Shown: piece by piece, positions 34,457 to 43,913 of the stretch
How the letters are laid out: each line of letters starts with the position of its first letter
How positions within the stretch are numbered: the first letter of the stretch is position 1
Assembly (NCBI GenBank): GCA_052246725.1
Contig: JBQQCL010000011.1
Origin: Pseudalkalibacillus sp052246725
GTDB lineage: Bacteria > Bacillota > Bacilli > Bacillales > Fictibacillaceae
Length of the DNA stretch: 64,000 nucleotides
Direction: 5' to 3' (one strand)
The notes under the pieces: model-generated
What the model was told of the DNA's origin: nothing
Database searches by the model: none
The model's input: only the letters and a program-made list of their open reading frames with translations
Position numbers and translations under genes: made by a program

Positions 34457-35707
34457 ATGGAAATCAAAAAAATACCTATAGAAGATATTGCGCAATTCAT
34501 CTCAATCGTCAGCCGTGCTTATACAGGAATGAAACTAGTTTCGGGAGACGATCTCGAAAAAACAACAGATAGATTCATAGACATTCAAGAAAATGATGAT
34601 TCAGCTTCCTTGTATGGGGCTTATCAATCTGGGAAACTCGTCGGTGGCATGCAGTTTCATGATTTCGAAATGTTGTTTCATGAGCAAAAAATCCCTGTCG
34701 GTGGAATCGGTATGGTAGCTGTCGATCTATTACATAAAAAAGAGGGCGTAGCAAAGGCTCTCCTCGAACATTTCCACCAGCACTACCAGGATCGCGGAAC
34801 ATATTTTACTGCACTCTACCCATTCCGGCCGGACTTTTATAAGCAAATGGGGTATGGATATGGAACGAAAATGAACCGCTATCGTGTCCAACCGGATCAC
34901 CTGCCGAAAGGACCCTCAAAAGTGCACATCGCCTACCTTACACAGGGTGATACAGAGAGAATTATAGATTTCTATAATAAAATAGCTATTCGTACACATG
35001 GCCTGATGATGAGGACTGTTAAAGGTTTCTCACGACCAATGAAACAGCCGGGTAACTACACGATCGGTTATGTAAAAGATGGTGAGGTAAAGGGGTATGC
35101 GGGATTTTCCTTCAAATCCAACCCTGACGACACCTTCTTACAAAATGACATCATCGTTCATGAAATGCTATACGAGGATCAGGAAGTCCTTTCAGAAATG
35201 CTTACCTTCTTCCATTCACAACAGGATCAGATCCGCTCGATTTATTTTGATACACAGGATGAGCATTTCCATCATGTATTAACAGATCCAAGTAACGGTA
35301 CAGGTCACCTCATCCCGCATATTTACCATGAAAGCAATACACAAGGGGTCGGGTTGATGTATAGGATCCTTGATACTGAAGCCTTTTTGAAACAAGTGTC
35401 AGATCACAACTTCAACAACGTAACAATATCCTTGAACGTCACAGTCCAGGATTCGTTTGTGCCAGGCAATGCGCGTAAGGTCCATCTTCATGCCCAAAAT
35501 GGCAGTCTCACGTTCACTGATGAGAAGAAAGCCGACGTAGAAATCAAACTGGATATTTCTGATTTTTCATCGGTTGTGATGGGTGTTGTTCCATTCGAAG
35601 CTTTATATACCTATGGGAAAGCTTCCATTTCTAATACAGAATATCTACACACCGTCACCGATCTTTTCAGTGCACGGAAAAAACCAATCTGCCTCAATCG
35701 TTTTTAA
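34457..35707 (+). CDS. Eis-like GNAT acetyltransferase with SCP2 domain
   Basis: 416 residues in the Eis arrangement: an N-terminal GNAT domain (PVGGIGMVAVDLLHKKEGVAKALLEHFHQHYQDRG, with the acetyl-CoA loop KKEGVAKALL), a second GNAT-like domain, and a C-terminal SCP2-like fold (NGSLTFTDEKKADVEIKLDISDFSSVVMG). The C-terminal carboxylate, which is catalytic in Eis enzymes, is FNRF-type. Eis enzymes acetylate amines, including some aminoglycosides; the substrate here is unknown. AGGAGGATGAAGAA lies before the ATG. Confidence 0.87.
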   Translation: MEIKKIPIEDIAQFISIVSRAYTGMKLVSGDDLEKTTDRFIDIQENDDSASLYGAYQSGKLVGGMQFHDFEMLFHEQKIPVGGIGMVAVDLLHKKEGVAKALLEHFHQHYQDRGTYFTALYPFRPDFYKQMGYGYGTKMNRYRVQPDHLPKGPSKVHIAYLTQGDTERIIDFYNKIAIRTHGLMMRTVKGFSRPMKQPGNYTIGYVKDGEVKGYAGFSFKSNPDDTFLQNDIIVHEMLYEDQEVLSEMLTFFHSQQDQIRSIYFDTQDEHFHHVLTDPSNGTGHLIPHIYHESNTQGVGLMYRILDTEAFLKQVSDHNFNNVTISLNVTVQDSFVPGNARKVHLHAQNGSLTFTDEKKADVEIKLDISDFSSVVMGVVPFEALYTYGKASISNTEYLHTVTDLFSARKKPICLNRF

Positions 35708-35779
35708 AAATTTCCTTGCCAAAAAGCCCAAATCTTGGTGGAGTTAAGCCTTGCGCTGTGGAATAAAGGAGGAATCGTC

Positions 35780-37020
35780 ATGAACAGGACATACGTAACA
35801 AAACTAATGAACCTTGCTGAAGTCACGCTGAAGACCGGTCTAAACCTGCAAAAAAATCAGATCCTTCATATCAATGCCGATTTGGACGCTGCACCTTTCG
35901 TCCGGAAAGTGACAGAAGCTGCCTACAAAAAGGGGGCACGACATGTTTATATCAATTGGATTGATCAGGAAACCTCAAAGCTGAAAATTCAGTATGCGCC
36001 TGAAGAAAGTCTGACTGAATTCCCAGAATGGAGTACGAAACGTTCAGAAGAGCTGATTCGACAGAAAGCGGCATTCCTATCCATCCGCAGTCCCCAACCG
36101 GAGGCGTTCTCAGATCTTGATCCTGACCGGGTCAGTGCAGTCATGAAAGCGTCTGCTCTCGAGATGAAACAAATCCATCAGCAAGAAAAACCGGAATAAT
36201 CACATTTTGTATTGTCTGCGTTCCCAATGAAAAATGGGCTGGGAAAGTTTATCCGGATCGAAGTCCAGAAGAAGCCCTGGGCATGCTTTGGAAAGCGGTT
36301 TTTGATATGACTCGTGTGGATTGTGATGACCCGATCGAGCAATGGAAAGGGCATATCGGCTTCTTACTTTCAAAAGTGGATGAACTGAACACGATGCGGT
36401 TCCAGAAGCTCCATTTAGAGGCTCCGGGTACAGATCTAATCATTGAACTACCGGATAGACATTTATGGGTAGGTGGTGGTGCTACAACACAAGAAGGCCT
36501 TTTCTTCACACCGAACCTTCCGACCTAAGAGGTATTCACAGCACCTAAAAGAGATGGTGTGAATGGTACAGTGAGAAGCACGATGCCGCTGGTTTATGGC
36601 AGTACAGCTATTGAAGACATTATACTTACTTTTAAAGATGGCAAAATCATCGAAATGAGTGCCTCAAAGGGTCTGGAAACGCTGAAACGTCTGATCGATA
36701 GTGATGACGGTTCACACTATCTAGGGGAGGTTGCACTTGTTCCGGAGGACTCTCCGATTGCGGAAGAAGATACGATCTTTTACAATACATTGTTCGATGA
36801 AAATGCTTCATGTCACTTGGCGATCGGGGCAGCGTATCCTCTCTGTGTAGAGGACGGGACGAACATGACAAGTGAAGAGCTGAATCAGGCTGGGTTGAAC
36901 ACGAGTATAACGCATATCGATTTCATGATCGGTTCGTCTGAAATGAACATTGACGGAATCCATTGGGATGGACGGCGTGAACCAGTGTTCCAAAACGGCT
37001 GTTGGGTCAAGAAAGAATAA
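35780..37020 (+). pseudogene. M29 aminopeptidase (AmpS-like), decayed
   Basis: A strong AAAGGAGGAA and ATG 35780 start an M29 metallopeptidase (KTGLNLQKNQILHINADLDAAPFVRKVTEAAYKKGA). After QQEKPE the frame meets TAA at 36197-36199. Homology resumes in another frame from ~36201 (ITFCIVCVPNEKWAGKVYPDRS), with some residues missing. A second stop, TAA at 36526-36528, replaces the usual Glu in NLPT-E-EVFTAPKRDGVNGT. Beyond it the same frame gives the intact C-terminal part (GSHYLGEVALVPEDS, YNTLFDENASCHLAIGAAYP). One frameshift with deletion and one nonsense change make an active enzyme unlikely. Confidence 0.88.
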
Positions 37021-37047
37021 TTGCATTTTTCATTAGGGGGTAAAACG

Positions 37048-37608
37048 ATGATTGCAAAGTCAATCCGTAAAGGAGAACGTGTCTATTTAGGGCGTTTTAA
37101 AGAAGAAGATCTGGATAAGGTGTCCGATTGGTACCATGACGATGAATATATGCGCTGCATGGATGCTACACCAAGCTTTCCATTGCTGCAACGTGATTTC
37201 AAGGAATGGGTCGAGCTTAAGCCGCGGGACCAGAAATCATTCCTATTCGCTATCCGTATGATAGAAGATGATAGGGTCGTCGGCTGGGTCGATTTAGACG
37301 GGATCCTTTGGGCACATCGGAATACCTGGCTCGCGATCGGCATAGGCGATAAGGAGGTTTGGAATCAAGGGCTTGGATATGAAACGATGGAGCTTGTATT
37401 GAATTTTGCGTTTTATGAATTGAACCTGCATCGTGTCCAATTGACTGTCTTCAGTTATAACAAACGTGCGATCAAGTTGTACGAACGCCTCGGTTTCAAA
37501 TATGAAGGCGCTCAACGCGAGTTCCTGCAGCGTGACGGGGAACGGCATGACATGTTAATGTATGGCATATTAAGTCACGAATGGACCGACAAACGTAAAA
37601 ACCAATGA
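37048..37608 (+). CDS. GNAT acetyltransferase, RimJ/RimL type
   Basis: A 186-residue acetyltransferase with VYLGRFKEEDLDKVSDWYHDDEYMRCMD at the N-terminus, GIGDKEVWNQGLGYETMELVLNFAFYELNLHRVQLTVFSYNKRAIKLYERLGFKYEG (the acetyl-CoA-binding motif A and B) and a C-terminal DMLMYGILSHEW. Probably N-acetylates a protein N-terminus or small amine. Start 37048 follows AGGGGGTAAAACG, 28 bp after the aminopeptidase pseudogene. Confidence 0.85.
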   Translation: MIAKSIRKGERVYLGRFKEEDLDKVSDWYHDDEYMRCMDATPSFPLLQRDFKEWVELKPRDQKSFLFAIRMIEDDRVVGWVDLDGILWAHRNTWLAIGIGDKEVWNQGLGYETMELVLNFAFYELNLHRVQLTVFSYNKRAIKLYERLGFKYEGAQREFLQRDGERHDMLMYGILSHEWTDKRKNQ

Positions 37609-37613
37609 ATGCT

Positions 37614-37673
37614 TAAAGAAAACCGGTAAAGCCAAGCCTTTGCGCAGGCTAAGCCTTATACTTTCTTTAAATG
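37614..37673 (+). repeat. Repeat B, internally deleted copy
   Basis: A 60-bp copy with left end TAAAGAAAACC and right end CTTTCTTTAAATG; the middle part containing TTGCCCTTATATTGAAG is missing. Just downstream of the GNAT stop. Confidence 0.7.
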
Positions 37674-37680
37674 CCAGAAA

Positions 37681-37710
37681 AAACGCCTCTCATAGGCGTT
37701 TCTTCTTCGT
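37681..37710 (+). terminator. Terminator after the GNAT gene
   Basis: AAACGCCT and AGGCGTTT pair around CTCAT, followed by CTTCTTCG; on the other strand a TTTTTTCTGGC run follows. Confidence 0.65.
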
Positions 37711-37796
37711 TTCTTGATGATAAGTTGTTATAATCGTAAAAAGTAATCCTATCGGAATGGATAGATGAGATTCGGGAATCGTAGGAGGGTTTTGCT

Positions 37797-38144
37797 TTGG
37801 ATCCAATTGATACTTCAAAGGTACAGCCAATTATCGAGCGTTTTGTCGGAGAAGATGTATACATACATCTAGAAACGACCAACGGTGCTTATGCGTCGCA
37901 TTTCAACGAAAAGGTATTTTCAGCTGGTGCTTATATCCGCAACGGGAAGATCAACTACACTCGAGGAAAAATAACCGGAGAAGGCCCTTACCGTGTCGGA
38001 CTGAAAATGGACCTCGGATGGGTCTATGCTGAAGGGCTTACCCATTGGGAGCTTGACGCCAAAAACCGCCTGTTGATGGCGGGCCATGATATGGACGGGA
38101 AACTCGCCGTAGCACTTCAAATCAGCGAGACACCGTTTGAATAG
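37797..38144 (+). CDS. yojF: YojF family protein
   Basis: A 115-residue DUF1806 protein (FVGEDVYIHLETTNGAYASHFNEKVFSAGAYIRNGKINY ... GPYRVGLKMDLGWVYAEGLTHWEL). It is always paired with bshB2/yojG in Bacilli and may aid bacillithiol metabolism; its activity is unknown. TTG start at 37797, 7 nt after TAGGAGGG. The gap to bshB2 is 15 bp, so they form an operon. Confidence 0.88.
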   Translation: MDPIDTSKVQPIIERFVGEDVYIHLETTNGAYASHFNEKVFSAGAYIRNGKINYTRGKITGEGPYRVGLKMDLGWVYAEGLTHWELDAKNRLLMAGHDMDGKLAVALQISETPFE

Positions 38145-38159
38145 AAAGGAGCCGGACCT

Positions 38160-38822
38160 ATGGAAAAACAAGTACTTGTGATCTTCCCTCACCCGGATGA
38201 TGAAGCTTTCGGCGTTTCTGGGTCGATTGCGATGCATATCGAAAATGGAACACCTGTCACGTATATGTGCTTAACACTGGGTGAAATGGGAAGGAATATG
38301 GGTAACCCTCCATTTGCAAATCGGGAATCCTTATCCGAATTTCGGAAGATGGAACTCCAAGAAGCCTGCAATGTTCTTGGGATACGCGATTTACGTATGA
38401 TGGGCTTACGAGATAAGACGATTGAGTTTGAAGATCCTGAATGGCTTGCGGTTGAATTCACGGAGGTCATAGATGAGCTCGATCCTTCACTCATCATCAC
38501 TTTCTATCCTGGGTTCAGTGTCCATCCTGATCATGAAGCCTGTGGAGAGGCTGTCACCAAAGCAGTAAAACGGCTGCCTGCATCGAAACGCCCTCGCGTC
38601 GAATGTGTCGCTTTTTCTAATGATTGTGTCGAAAAGCTCGGCGAACCTGATGTCATCAGGGATGTAAGCAGCGTTCAAGATAAAAAGATCGCGACGATTG
38701 AAGCACACAAAAGTCAAACAGCTGGCCTCATGGCTGGTATGAAAAAAAGACTTCAAGCCAATGAAGAAGAACTGATGAACTGGATCAAGTATGAACGGTT
38801 CTGGACATACAAATTTGATTAA
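38160..38822 (+). CDS. bshB2: Bacillithiol biosynthesis deacetylase BshB2
   Basis: A 220-residue LmbE-like zinc deacetylase. The metal-binding motif is VIFPHPDDEAFG (H11, D13/D14), and the distal HPDHEACG contains a further ligand. It removes the acetyl group from GlcNAc-malate in bacillithiol synthesis, or acts on bacillithiol conjugates; BshB2-type enzymes can do both. AAAGGAGCC precedes the ATG. Forms an operon with yojF. Confidence 0.9.
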   Translation: MEKQVLVIFPHPDDEAFGVSGSIAMHIENGTPVTYMCLTLGEMGRNMGNPPFANRESLSEFRKMELQEACNVLGIRDLRMMGLRDKTIEFEDPEWLAVEFTEVIDELDPSLIITFYPGFSVHPDHEACGEAVTKAVKRLPASKRPRVECVAFSNDCVEKLGEPDVIRDVSSVQDKKIATIEAHKSQTAGLMAGMKKRLQANEEELMNWIKYERFWTYKFD

Positions 38823-38826
38823 GAAA

Positions 38827-38853
38827 AGAGGTGACACGGACGTCACCTCTTTG
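38827..38853 (+). terminator. Terminator of yojF-bshB2
   Basis: AGAGGTGAC-ACGGAC-GTCACCTCT followed by TTGTT, immediately after the bshB2 stop. Confidence 0.8.
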
Positions 38854-38881
38854 TTCGTTTGGTAGAAAAGTCTTTTGATAA

Positions 38882-39331
38882 TGCTGTTTTCGCAAACTTT
38901 ATTGCTCTTGCACTTAAAGAAAGTATAAAATACTTTCTTCAGTATAAGGGCAACTAGGCTCGACCTACAAAAGGCTTGGTCTCGCCAAGTTTTCTTTAAA
39001 AGTCGTTGAGTTCCGCTCCAGGAGGCTCGCTTTCCCGCGGGGCGTGCGGTGATCCCACTCGTCGCCTTGCGACCTCAGGAGACTCCTTTTCAAGGAAGCA
39101 TTTGTGCTCCTGCGTCTACAAGAAAGTCCTGTCGAAGCGAGCTTTCTCGTCGCATGCCTTGCGAGGAGATTATTCAGGTAGTAGGCACGCTGATCAGGGA
39201 AAGCTTCGGCAGCGTTACATCGCACGAAGAAAATGCGATTTTCATTTTCGAGGAGTCTCGCACCTTGCTCTCCTATCAACTTTCACAGTTTTAAAAATGA
39301 CTCAAAAGCAACAATCTTTTAGAAAAGAGTC
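38882..39331 (+). mobile_element. ISL3-like MITE, copy 6 (450 bp)
   Basis: Left end TGCTGTTTTCGCAAAC (first G changed) and right end GAAAAGAGTC. Perfect 8-bp target duplication TTTGATAA (38874-38881 and 39332-39339). It has the nested repeat B (38911-38998) and most of the 60-bp block, with a small deletion before it (CTGATCAGGGAAAG). Lies between bshB2 and the antiporter gene. Confidence 0.87.
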
Positions 39332-39357
39332 TTTGATAAAGAGTTTTCTTCCTTCAT

Positions 39358-40836
39358 TCAACTCTTTTCCTGTTCGTTTTCAGCTTCACTTTCTTCTTTT
39401 TGGCGTATGATTTTCTTAATTTCCTCACGTTTCGCCTTGTGAACCAGGATATAAAGCGTATCCCCTGCTCGCAGGATTGTATCTCCTGTTGGTGTAATCA
39501 ACGAATCTTTTCGGATGACCGCAGATATCAATGTATCATCAGGAAGCGGCAGATCTTTTATTTCTTCACCGATAATCGATGCTTCATCTTCAATTTGGAT
39601 CTCCATCATTTCGTTCTTTGTTTTTCCGATTGAAATGAGCTCTAAACTATGAGGCACTTCCGCTTTGGCACCTTTCGAAAACTTAAAGTATTTTGCGAGC
39701 GGTGCGATGGTCGCTCCCTGTATCAATGCTGAAGTGAAGACGACAAAGAAAACGACATTGAAAATCAGCCCACTGTCTTTCAACCCTGCGACCATCGGAT
39801 AAGTCGCTAAAACAATCGGAACTGCTCCTTTCAATCCAGCCCATGAAATGAATAATTTCTCTTTAACGTTATATTTTGCAAACATCAAGCTGAGAAAAAC
39901 ACCGACCGGTCTTGCCACAATCATGAGGATAATTGATAACAGGATTCCCTCCCAAATGACGTCCAGCAACTGATTTGGAAATACAAGCAAGCCCAATAGG
40001 ATGAACATAAGCATCTGCATCATCCATGCAAACCCCTCATTGAACCTAACGATAGAATGGCGGTAAGTCATGTCGTGATTCCCGAGGAGTACAGCCATGA
40101 TATAAACTGCCAGTAATCCACTAGCTTCAAATAAGCTCGTAATTCCAAATGTGAAAACCGCCAACGCTATCGATAATACGGGATAAAGACCTGAAGAATC
40201 CAAGTTGATGTTATTGATCACCCAAACAGCGGTTTTTCCAAAGAGTAAACCTAACAGAAGACCGATACCCATCTGCCAGAAAAAGTCGAAAACCAATACA
40301 TCCGGGTTAGTTTCTGGATTTTGAATCAATTGTAATAATGAAACGGTCAAGAAGATCGCCATCGGATCATTGGTCCCAGATTCCGCTTCCAACGTAGAGG
40401 TGAGCTTTCGTTTGATATTCTTATTCCCGAGAGCGGCAAAGACTGCAGCTGCATCCGTCGAACCGACAATGGCACCGAAAAGAAATCCTTCGAGCCAGCT
40501 TACTCCGAGTATGTATTTTGCAGCCACACCTATGACGATCGTCGTTGCCAGCACCCCAAGAGTAGCTAGCGACAGGGACGGTTTATAAACCTTCTTGATA
40601 TCTGGCCACTTTGTTTGGAGACCACCCTCAAATAGAATGACGATCAACGCAAACGTACCGATCAATTGGGTAAGCATGGCGTTATCATAATAAATATACT
40701 GGCTAAGGACCATTCCGACCACGATGAACAATACTAAAGAAGGCAAGCCCAATCTGGATGAGAACTTTGCTGTAATTACACCTATGATCAATAAAAATGA
40801 CACAAGTAAGATGGTACCGTCTACACTGAATTCCAT
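39358..40836 (-). CDS. Cation/proton antiporter, CPA1 NhaP2-type
   Basis: 492 residues. The N-terminal ~390 form about 12 transmembrane helices, with EGGLQT, GSTDAAAVFAALG and ESGTNDPMAIFLT (the conserved D residues of the ion path). Residues ~400-475 form a TrkA_C-like regulatory domain, followed by a Glu-rich tail. It exchanges K+ and/or Na+ for H+ in pH and salt homeostasis; K+ is more likely given the TrkA_C domain. AGGGAGGACGGGC precedes ATG 40836. Confidence 0.87.
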   Translation of the reverse strand: MEFSVDGTILLVSFLLIIGVITAKFSSRLGLPSLVLFIVVGMVLSQYIYYDNAMLTQLIGTFALIVILFEGGLQTKWPDIKKVYKPSLSLATLGVLATTIVIGVAAKYILGVSWLEGFLFGAIVGSTDAAAVFAALGNKNIKRKLTSTLEAESGTNDPMAIFLTVSLLQLIQNPETNPDVLVFDFFWQMGIGLLLGLLFGKTAVWVINNINLDSSGLYPVLSIALAVFTFGITSLFEASGLLAVYIMAVLLGNHDMTYRHSIVRFNEGFAWMMQMLMFILLGLLVFPNQLLDVIWEGILLSIILMIVARPVGVFLSLMFAKYNVKEKLFISWAGLKGAVPIVLATYPMVAGLKDSGLIFNVVFFVVFTSALIQGATIAPLAKYFKFSKGAKAEVPHSLELISIGKTKNEMMEIQIEDEASIIGEEIKDLPLPDDTLISAVIRKDSLITPTGDTILRAGDTLYILVHKAKREEIKKIIRQKEESEAENEQEKS

Positions 40837-40941
40837 GCCCGTCCTCCCTATCTATATCAATTATATAAAATAGTCATTATCAAAAACAAACATCCCACCC
40901 ATAAAAAGAAAAAAGCTCAGTGATGACATTCAGAGTCAACA

Positions 40942-41406
40942 CTAAGCTTTCGGACGGATACGGTCTGATCCCTGTATTGAAAAAAGCTGTTGTAGTTGGT
41001 GGGGATTGGTGGTCAAGTCAGCTAAAGTATATTGATCCAATACCTTGAAGTACGCCTCCATCGCTTCGTTCAATACCCCTTTCAGTTTGCAAACCGGACT
41101 GATGATGCAGGAGTTGTTTGAAGCATCGAAGCATTCGACGAGATAGAAGTCTTCTTCTGTCTTTCGAATAAGTTTTCCCACATTGATATCCTCAGGATCC
41201 TTTGCGAGCTTGATCCCGCCATTTCTCCCTCGAATCGTTTTGATGACACCAAGTTTACCTAATTCATGAATCACTTTCATTAAATGGTTTTTAGAAATCC
41301 CATAGACCTCTGCAATTTCTTTAATATTAACTAGTTGATCTTCTTTTTGTGCTGTCAAATATATGAGAACCCTCAAGGAAAAATCCGTATATTGGGTTAG
41401 TCGCAT
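40942..41406 (-). CDS. nsrR: Nitric-oxide-sensing repressor NsrR (Rrf2 family)
   Basis: 154 residues. An Rrf2 winged-helix N-terminus (MRLTQYTDFSLRVLIYLTAQ ... YGISKNHLMKVIHELGKLGVIKTIRGRNGGIKLA) and three cysteines C92, C100 and C106 (ECFDASNNSCIISPVC) for an Fe-S cluster that reacts with NO. Start 41406 follows GAGGGGACAGCAAA. Divergent from hmp, with an NsrR box between them. Confidence 0.9.
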   Translation of the reverse strand: MRLTQYTDFSLRVLIYLTAQKEDQLVNIKEIAEVYGISKNHLMKVIHELGKLGVIKTIRGRNGGIKLAKDPEDINVGKLIRKTEEDFYLVECFDASNNSCIISPVCKLKGVLNEAMEAYFKVLDQYTLADLTTNPHQLQQLFSIQGSDRIRPKA

Positions 41407-41573
41407 TTTGCTGTCCCCTCTCATTAAGGAGTTTTATACCTTTAATCCTACCATTGTCATACATGAAGTTAAAGAACCTTTCTTTTATGTGTCTATTTAT
41501 TGAACACAAATATGTCCGAATTTTGAATGATGCATTAGAGATGTATCTTTTATCCGTTCATCTTTTTATAATA

Positions 41574-41596
41574 AAGATGTAAACAAGATACATCTT
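41574..41596. promoter_or_regulatory. NsrR operator upstream of hmp
   Basis: AAGATGTA-N7-TACATCTT, a 23-bp inverted repeat that matches the known NsrR consensus AAGATGYATTT...AAATRCATCTT (from memory). A half-site-like AGATGTATCTTTTA lies ~35 bp upstream. Confidence 0.78.
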
Positions 41597-41683
41597 TTAC
41601 TTAATTGTTGATTAGTAAAACCTTTCCGAGGGCAATCAACAATAACAAAGCCAAATTTTCAAAAAATGAAGGAGCTGGTTTAG

Positions 41684-42898
41684 ATGCTAGATCAAAAGAC
41701 CATTCAAACTATCAAAGCGACTGTTCCTGTACTTAAAGAACATGGGACTACAATTACGTCCCGTTTTTATGAATTGCTTTTCAAAAATCATCCTGAACTA
41801 TTGAACCTATTCAACCATTCCAATCAACATAAAGGGCGTCAACAAGGCGCACTTGCAAATGCAGTCTATGCAGCTGCTGTCCATATCGATCGTCTCGAAG
41901 AAATCCTTCCAGCCGTAAAGCAGATCGCCCATAAACACCGTAGTTTAGGGGTAAAACCTGAGCAATATCCTGTTGTTGGTGAAAACCTTCTGAAAGCGAT
42001 AAAAGATGTCCTGGGGGATGCAGCAACAGATGAAATTCTCGATGCGTGGGCAAAAGCTTATGGAGTGATCGCAGATGTGTTCATCCAGGTAGAGGATGAG
42101 ATGTATAAAGAAGCGGCCGAACAACGTGGAGGATGGGATGACTTCCGTGAATTCGAATTGGTAAGGAAAGAAACTGAAAGTAAAGTCATCACTTCATTCT
42201 ACTTAAAGCCTGTGGACGGCGGGGAGATTGCCGATTTCACTCCAGGACAATATGTAAGTGTAAAAGTACAGATTCCGAATGATCCACACACACATATTCG
42301 CCAATACAGCTTGTCTGATACACCTGACAAGGATCATTACCGTCTTTCCATCAAACGTGAAGGTCGTGTTTCTCTGCACCTTCATGACAATTTGAAGGAA
42401 GGTGATCGTGTTCTCTTGAGTGCTCCAGCAGGAGACTTCACGCTCAATACAGAAACAAAGCGCCCACTTGTACTGATCGGTGCTGGTGTCGGCCTTACGC
42501 CTCTTGTAAGCATGCTGGAAACAACATTGATCCAGACACCAGATCGTGAGGTTCATTACATCCATGCTTCGATCGATGGGGAATATCAAGCAATGGGCAG
42601 CCGGATCCTTAAATTAGTTGAAAGCCATGAACAGCTGAAAGCATACTTCTGTTTTGAAAAACCATCTGAAGACGATAAGCAAAATCAATGCTTTGCAAAG
42701 GAAGGTTACATTGATTTGCCGTGGTTAGAAACAATCATACCGGACGATGCTGATTACTACATTTGCGGACCTGAAGGCTTCATGAAAATGGCCATCAATG
42801 GATTGAAAAAACTTGAAGTGCCTGAAGAACAAATCAACTATGAATTCTTCGGACCAGCTATCGACCTCAGCGAAGATAAGGTTACTGTAAAAAATTAA
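41684..42898 (+). CDS. hmp: Flavohaemoglobin (nitric oxide dioxygenase)
   Basis: 404 residues: globin domain (1-~140; proximal His in AHKHRSLGV), FAD-binding domain (RQYSLSD) and NAD-binding domain (LVLIGAGVGLTPLVSML). It oxidises NO to nitrate with O2 and NAD(P)H and protects against nitrosative stress. AAGGAGCTGG precedes the ATG. The NsrR box at 41574 implies repression by the divergent nsrR gene. A terminator follows. Confidence 0.95.
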   Translation: MLDQKTIQTIKATVPVLKEHGTTITSRFYELLFKNHPELLNLFNHSNQHKGRQQGALANAVYAAAVHIDRLEEILPAVKQIAHKHRSLGVKPEQYPVVGENLLKAIKDVLGDAATDEILDAWAKAYGVIADVFIQVEDEMYKEAAEQRGGWDDFREFELVRKETESKVITSFYLKPVDGGEIADFTPGQYVSVKVQIPNDPHTHIRQYSLSDTPDKDHYRLSIKREGRVSLHLHDNLKEGDRVLLSAPAGDFTLNTETKRPLVLIGAGVGLTPLVSMLETTLIQTPDREVHYIHASIDGEYQAMGSRILKLVESHEQLKAYFCFEKPSEDDKQNQCFAKEGYIDLPWLETIIPDDADYYICGPEGFMKMAINGLKKLEVPEEQINYEFFGPAIDLSEDKVTVKN

Positions 42899-42910
42899 GA
42901 GTTTATGAAA

Positions 42911-42941
42911 AAAAGGAGGTGGACCCAGTCCGCCTCCTTTG
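42911..42941. terminator. Terminator between hmp and msrAB
   Basis: AAAGGAGGTGGAC-CCA-GTCCGCCTCCTTT, with a T-rich tail on the hmp side (TTTGTCTC) and a TTTTTTCATAAAC run on the msrAB side. Bidirectional. Confidence 0.85.
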
Positions 42942-42947
42942 TCTCAT

Positions 42948-43913
42948 TCAATCAAACAATTGTCTGTATTCGCCATAGCCTTCATTTTCAAGTTCTTCTT
43001 TTGGGATGAAACGAAGTGCTGAAGAGTTGATACAATATCTCAACCCATTTTCATCTGGACCATCATTGAATACATGCCCCAAATGGGAGTCACCGAATTT
43101 ACTTCGAACCTCTGTCCGGATCATGAAATGGCTTAAATCTTTCTTTTCTTTGATCCGTGTCGAGTGGAGTGGTTTTGTAAAACTTGGCCAACCACAACCC
43201 GCATCATATTGGTCTTTCGAACTGAATAACGGTTCTCCAGATACGATATCGACATAAATTCCTTCTCGTTCATTATTCCAGTATTCATTTTTGAACGGTG
43301 GCTCTGTCCCATTTTTCTGCGTTACATTGTATTGCAAATCATCCAATTCTTTTCGGAGCTTGTCGTCATCCTTTTCCATCACCCAAGTTTTCTCGATGAA
43401 ACCTTTTCGTCCCGACCCTTTATAATAGCGGTCATAATGATCGGGGTTCTTTTTGTAATACTTCTGATGTTGGCTTTCTGCAGGATAAAAGGTTGAAGCC
43501 GGTAGAATATCTGTCACAATCGGTTTTGAGAACCGTCCGCTTTGCTCCAGGATTTTCTTTGATGCTTCCGCAAGCTCTTTTTGTTGTTCATTATGATAAT
43601 AGATGGCCGTTTTATAAGTTTCCCCGCGATCATGGAATTGGCCTCCAGGATCTGTCGGATCGATTTGCTGCCAGTAAAGCGTAAGGAGTTTTTCATACGG
43701 AAAAACGTCGGGGTCAAATGTGATTTGCACCGCCTCACGATGCCCGGTTGTATTCGTAACCACTTCCATATATGTCGGATTTTCTGTATGGCCGCCTGTA
43801 TAGCCCGATACGACTTTTTTGATTCCTGGCATTTCCTCGAACGGTTTTACCATGCACCAGAAGCAACCACCAGCGAATGTCGCAAGCTCTAGAAATTGAT
43901 TGTTTTCTGCCAT
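42948..43913 (-). CDS. msrAB: Methionine sulfoxide reductase MsrA-MsrB fusion
   Basis: 321 residues. An MsrA domain (about 1-160) with catalytic C17 in FAGGCFWC, and an MsrB domain (about 175-315) with YDAGCGWPSFTKPL and the catalytic RYCINSSALRFI. It reduces both S- and R-methionine sulfoxide and repairs oxidised proteins. Both catalytic residues are Cys. Cytoplasmic, no signal. AGGGGGC precedes ATG 43913. Confidence 0.93.
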   Translation of the reverse strand: MAENNQFLELATFAGGCFWCMVKPFEEMPGIKKVVSGYTGGHTENPTYMEVVTNTTGHREAVQITFDPDVFPYEKLLTLYWQQIDPTDPGGQFHDRGETYKTAIYYHNEQQKELAEASKKILEQSGRFSKPIVTDILPASTFYPAESQHQKYYKKNPDHYDRYYKGSGRKGFIEKTWVMEKDDDKLRKELDDLQYNVTQKNGTEPPFKNEYWNNEREGIYVDIVSGEPLFSSKDQYDAGCGWPSFTKPLHSTRIKEKKDLSHFMIRTEVRSKFGDSHLGHVFNDGPDENGLRYCINSSALRFIPKEELENEGYGEYRQLFD

